Positions 60,801-64,000 of a stretch of 64,000 nt of DNA are shown here, piece by piece (the stretch's first letter is position 1; the number at the start of each line of letters is the position of its first letter). Where the stretch lies: assembly GCF_963678635.1 (NCBI RefSeq), contig NC_087065.1, positions 63,573,973 through 63,637,972 on the forward strand, in the 5' to 3' direction. This DNA is from Symsagittifera roscoffensis. Taxonomy: Eukaryota > Xenacoelomorpha > Acoela > Convolutidae. The position numbers were made by a program, and so were the translations under genes. Below the pieces are notes generated by a model that worked only from the letters and a program-made list of their open reading frames with translations, made no database searches and had not been told where the DNA came from.

Positions 60801-63800
60801 GCCTCGCTTCAATCCCCTCCCTTTGCAAATTTAGGAGAGTGTTGGTAGTGGGGGACCGAGGTGGTGGGTGAACGAGGGGGAGGAAGGTGTAGACATGGAG
60901 ACAATCCATCAGGTTGTTCAAATTTGCCACGATAATCGATCATCTAGACAATATTTTAGTCAACGAAAATCCATGTTTTATCGATGTTTATCCATTAAAT
61001 TTTGCTGCAGGTAGAAACAGCTGAACAATTTCAAGGACGTAGGTAGTAAACTACTTAAAATACCTATCTAAACAAAAACTTTCCTTTATCTTCGCTATGT
61101 TGTCCCAAATTATTGTCTTTTACTCTGAGAAACTTTGAACTTTTCTGCTAATAGTTTTCTGCACTTTTTGTTCCCACTTTCGAGGAAAATGTCTAGATAT
61201 TTGTGCTCGGGTTGGTTTTTTTTCTACAGACAAGATTTAAAACTTTAAAGCTGACCGTCTAAAAGTTATCAATACCTGAGGTCTACTGAAAGTTTCTCTT
61301 TAAGTTTCGAGGTCATGAAAACTGACAAATTGATCAATTTTAGATTTTTTGCTTAGACGCAACTTTTTATTTTCTTTCACCTTTATATCAAACTGAGGCA
61401 AGCCAAATGGTTCAAATATTGACTTAATTTACGCAGAACTTCTTTCCTTTTTTCTAACTGACACAAGCCAAATTGTTCAAATATTGGGTAAAACGATACT
61501 CAGTTAATAATTTTGCAATTGACAATGTGCGTGGAGATTGATTTACAAAAATAAAAATTTTAAGTTTTTTCAAACTACTTTTAACACCAAAAACGAGTTC
61601 CTGCTTTCAAGTTCCTGCCTTCTAGTTCTGATTTTCTAAAGAAGATCTGAAATTGTTTACTCTAACATAAGTTGACTCTCAGATCTAAAAACTGATATTT
61701 CGGATCTTTGACAAAAACTTAGAAATTTAAGATCTTTATTTGGATTTGAAATCGACAGTTCCAGACAGTTTTTAATATCCTTGAAAAACAAGGTTTTCTC
61801 AATACCTCTTCTTGCTGTTTTCTCATTACAGATTTATGTTTAAATTAGTTAGCGGAAAAACAACTCCCGAATGATTGAACAAATTTTTTTTCAAGCTCAA
61901 TTTTTATTCAACTGTTTTAAGGAGTTTTCAAAAAATGTTAGAAGACATAACAAATTTTTGAAATTCATGCGCTATTTATCAATTTACGATGTTTATCTCA
62001 TGTTCATACTCATGTTTGGTAATCATACACAAGAAATCTGTTTTTGATGGGATCTGAAAAGATTGAGTAAACTTTGAGGTATCGCTAAGAAAAAAAAACA
62101 AAGAAGTTCTCAGATCACTAGAAGTGAGCAACCAACAGTTAATCGAAAACTTTCAATTGAAAAATATAGAAATTACAAGAAATTATTAAGATATTTTTGG
62201 TCAATTTTTTCAGCAATTTTGGTCAAAGGAGCATGGTTTGACTTGTTGAATTAGTGCTTCAAAAACTGTTCCACGAAGTTTAATATTTGATAAAAAATTT
62301 ATACTCTGATTTGGTTAATGTCATTATAGGAATTTTTTAATAAAGATATATAAGTCCGAAAGACGAATCAAATTAACTTTACAGCTCCTCAAAAACAAAG
62401 AGGCTTTTTTTTCAAAATCAGAGAATATCGAAATTATCAGTGCTGCTCGAAATGCCTAAAAAACCATAATATAATATATCGCCTGGCCAACCTCAGACGA
62501 CGAGTAACTATAATGCCTGAGCTTGCCTGGATAAGACCACACTTCAACAAAAAATTTATTTCCCACGGCGAGGACAAAATTTCTTCTCATGGTGAGTTGC
62601 GGTTTCCGATTATCATTACGGATTCCAGGACAGCATATTTTACTCACTTTTTTTCTTTGTTCGCAAAACCTCAAACTGTTCTGGATTTCAAAATTTTTGA
62701 TGAAAAATTCCGCAATATTGGTCAAAATGGTGAAAATTAAATTTAAATTGTAGATTTTATGACGTTAAATAATTTTTTTTGAACGTTTTTGTTTCTTTGC
62801 TTATTGTTGTAATTTGTTCTAAAAATAACATTTTTAAGAGTTTTTCTCACCATCCAGAAAAATTACCCTGTGTATTTTTGTATCTTATATTGCAGTTAAA
62901 CTATCTCCAAAATTCCAAAAAGAAAAATCAATTGAACCAAAAATGACATTTTTTTCAAGAAGCGTGAAATGAGAAAAAGCTTCTCGTTTGAGAAAACACC
63001 TCTTGTTTTGTTTTAAATCTCTTGTTGGAAAGGAACATCATAAGTTTTTGAACTAGAGATAACGGTTTTTTGTTCACTGGTTGTTTTGACCGTTGACCGT
63101 TTGAAAATATAGAGGAGTTTTGTTCGGGTGTGTTTTATAGTTTATTTTTCTATTTGTTTTCCACGAAAAATCAGATACCAAGTTTAATCACCGCAATGGT
63201 TCAATTGATCTGTGATTTTAAAACCCCTTGAGTCGTGATTCGATAAAAATTAGAAAGTTTGGGAAAAAGGTTCTTAGTGTGCAGGACAACCAGTTTGAAA
63301 GTTTTATGTTTTGTCGTATTGCGAGCTAAAAAGGTGAGCGTGAAAGCTTACAATAGCTAATTTAAGCTTAAATTAAGCCGTTTTAACTAAGATTGACTCA
63401 ATTCAAGTTAATTATTGAAGTTCTCAGTGCCATTTTGTTTCCGTCAGATTTTATTTTTGTGTTTTCATCACCCCACACAAAAATAAGATATGTTTTTAAA
63501 ACTATGGTCCGACATTTTGTACTACTGTTACAGTAACCGGCCATTCTTAAAATTTGTAATTTGCAAATTCGTTTCATATCTTCCATCATAGAGAAAAGAA
63601 TGCAGACAAGCAAAAAATATATTCAAGTCTTTGATATCTGTTCAGCAAAAAACAGATGTCGATGTTTTTAGAACTGAGAAATCAATGGTGTCTTCTTCGA
63701 GCAAAAATTTTGTAATTTTACTTTATTTCATAAAATTAGTTTAATATTTTGGCTCACCTGAGTTTTTTCAATAAAAATCAATTTCACATCATGTGCTGTT

Positions 63801-64000
63801 GGCATGAAAAATTTAAGAGCGGAGCAGTACACACGAAAAAATGAACCTGTAATTTGTCGCAAAATGATTAACATGTAGGATTGCATGAAACAAAACGTAG
63901 AATCACATGTGTTAAATAACATGTGTAAAAACACATGTCGAAATCACATGTTTTCAAACATTTTGAATGTACAATATTAGTACAAGGAACTATAGGTTTT

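Larger units (their letters stand above)
39755..64000. repeat. Macrosatellite-like tandem array, four units of 4.1-7.7 kb
   Basis: Ordered landmarks recur: an ACTTCTGC-TACTAATACACAAA box (39766, 46830, 50930, 58662); the TAGGAG-ATAT-CGTTAC/GCTAGRTACCCGAGAGG block; ATAATGCTGCTGTTGCTG; GCAATGGTTTGAATTGTTGA; GTGCGTGGAGAT (41327, 53799, 61525); GATCTGAAAAGATTGA; CCTCTTGTTTTGTTTTAAA; CCATCATAGAGAAAAGA (45807, 50424, 55813, 63586); an ACATGT-rich block; and in three places a short-monomer array. Corresponding blocks are roughly 90-98% alike by eye. Units differ by deletions and inner duplications. The array runs off the right edge. Confidence 0.9.

Overview
This is a eukaryotic, animal-type window of about 70% A+T. 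GC-richer coding islands sit in an AT-rich, repeat-laden background with spliceosomal introns. I see no bacterial operons, tRNAs, rRNAs or CRISPR arrays. The one clear host gene and two Ty3/gypsy-type LTR retrotransposons point to an invertebrate metazoan; the sequence alone does not settle the phylum.

Receptor gene (minus strand, about 34960 down to 2918). Fourteen exons can be chained in frame into an ionotropic glutamate receptor of about 912 residues: signal peptide, amino-terminal domain, S1, M1, M2 pore loop, M3, S2 and M4. Several S2 and S1 features resemble delta-type (GRID-like) receptors, while the end of M1 looks AMPA/kainate-like. The PLT ligand-binding triad is replaced and the first residue of SYTANLAAF is changed. 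Twelve of the 13 introns have GT-AG ends; intron 8 appears to be GC-AG. The donor of exon 6 and the C-terminal tail are less certain.

Retrotransposons inside intron 2 (16539-31281). Element B lies on the plus strand, antisense to the receptor, with a 5' LTR at 23514-23783 and a truncated 3' LTR from 29888. It is old and full of stops and frameshifts. Element A lies on the minus strand (17427-23366). It is younger and has long open frames, but carries frameshifts, a deletion in integrase and no 3' LTR. A sits between two 529-bp direct copies (about 99% identical by eye) of the B 5' flank, LTR and gag start (16898-17426 and 23367-23895). In both elements the gag ATG is made by the last base before the primer-binding site plus the TG of that site, so there is no leader between LTR and gag.

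Other introns hold MITE-like elements with GGGGTGG ends (11009-11299, 15836-16045, 31621-32060), a 105-bp G-rich minisatellite (13262-13740), a 21-bp palindrome-bearing repeat (12582-12656), a 14-bp tandem repeat (7052-7121) and an 18-nt-arm hairpin (32847-32990). Downstream of the receptor, 180-745 is a degenerate tandem repeat of about 155 bp, and 1374-2392 is bounded by 20-bp terminal inverted repeats.

Right end (about 39755-64000, continuing past the window). This is a macrosatellite-like array of four units of about 4.1-7.7 kb with recognisable sub-blocks in a fixed order. It includes an internal 1.54-kb tandem duplication, ACATGT-rich blocks, C-rich (GGGGTGTAAA-strand) tracts, and short-monomer arrays that share the CCCGGGTCGAGG terminus of the 1374-2392 element. 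I find no convincing gene there.
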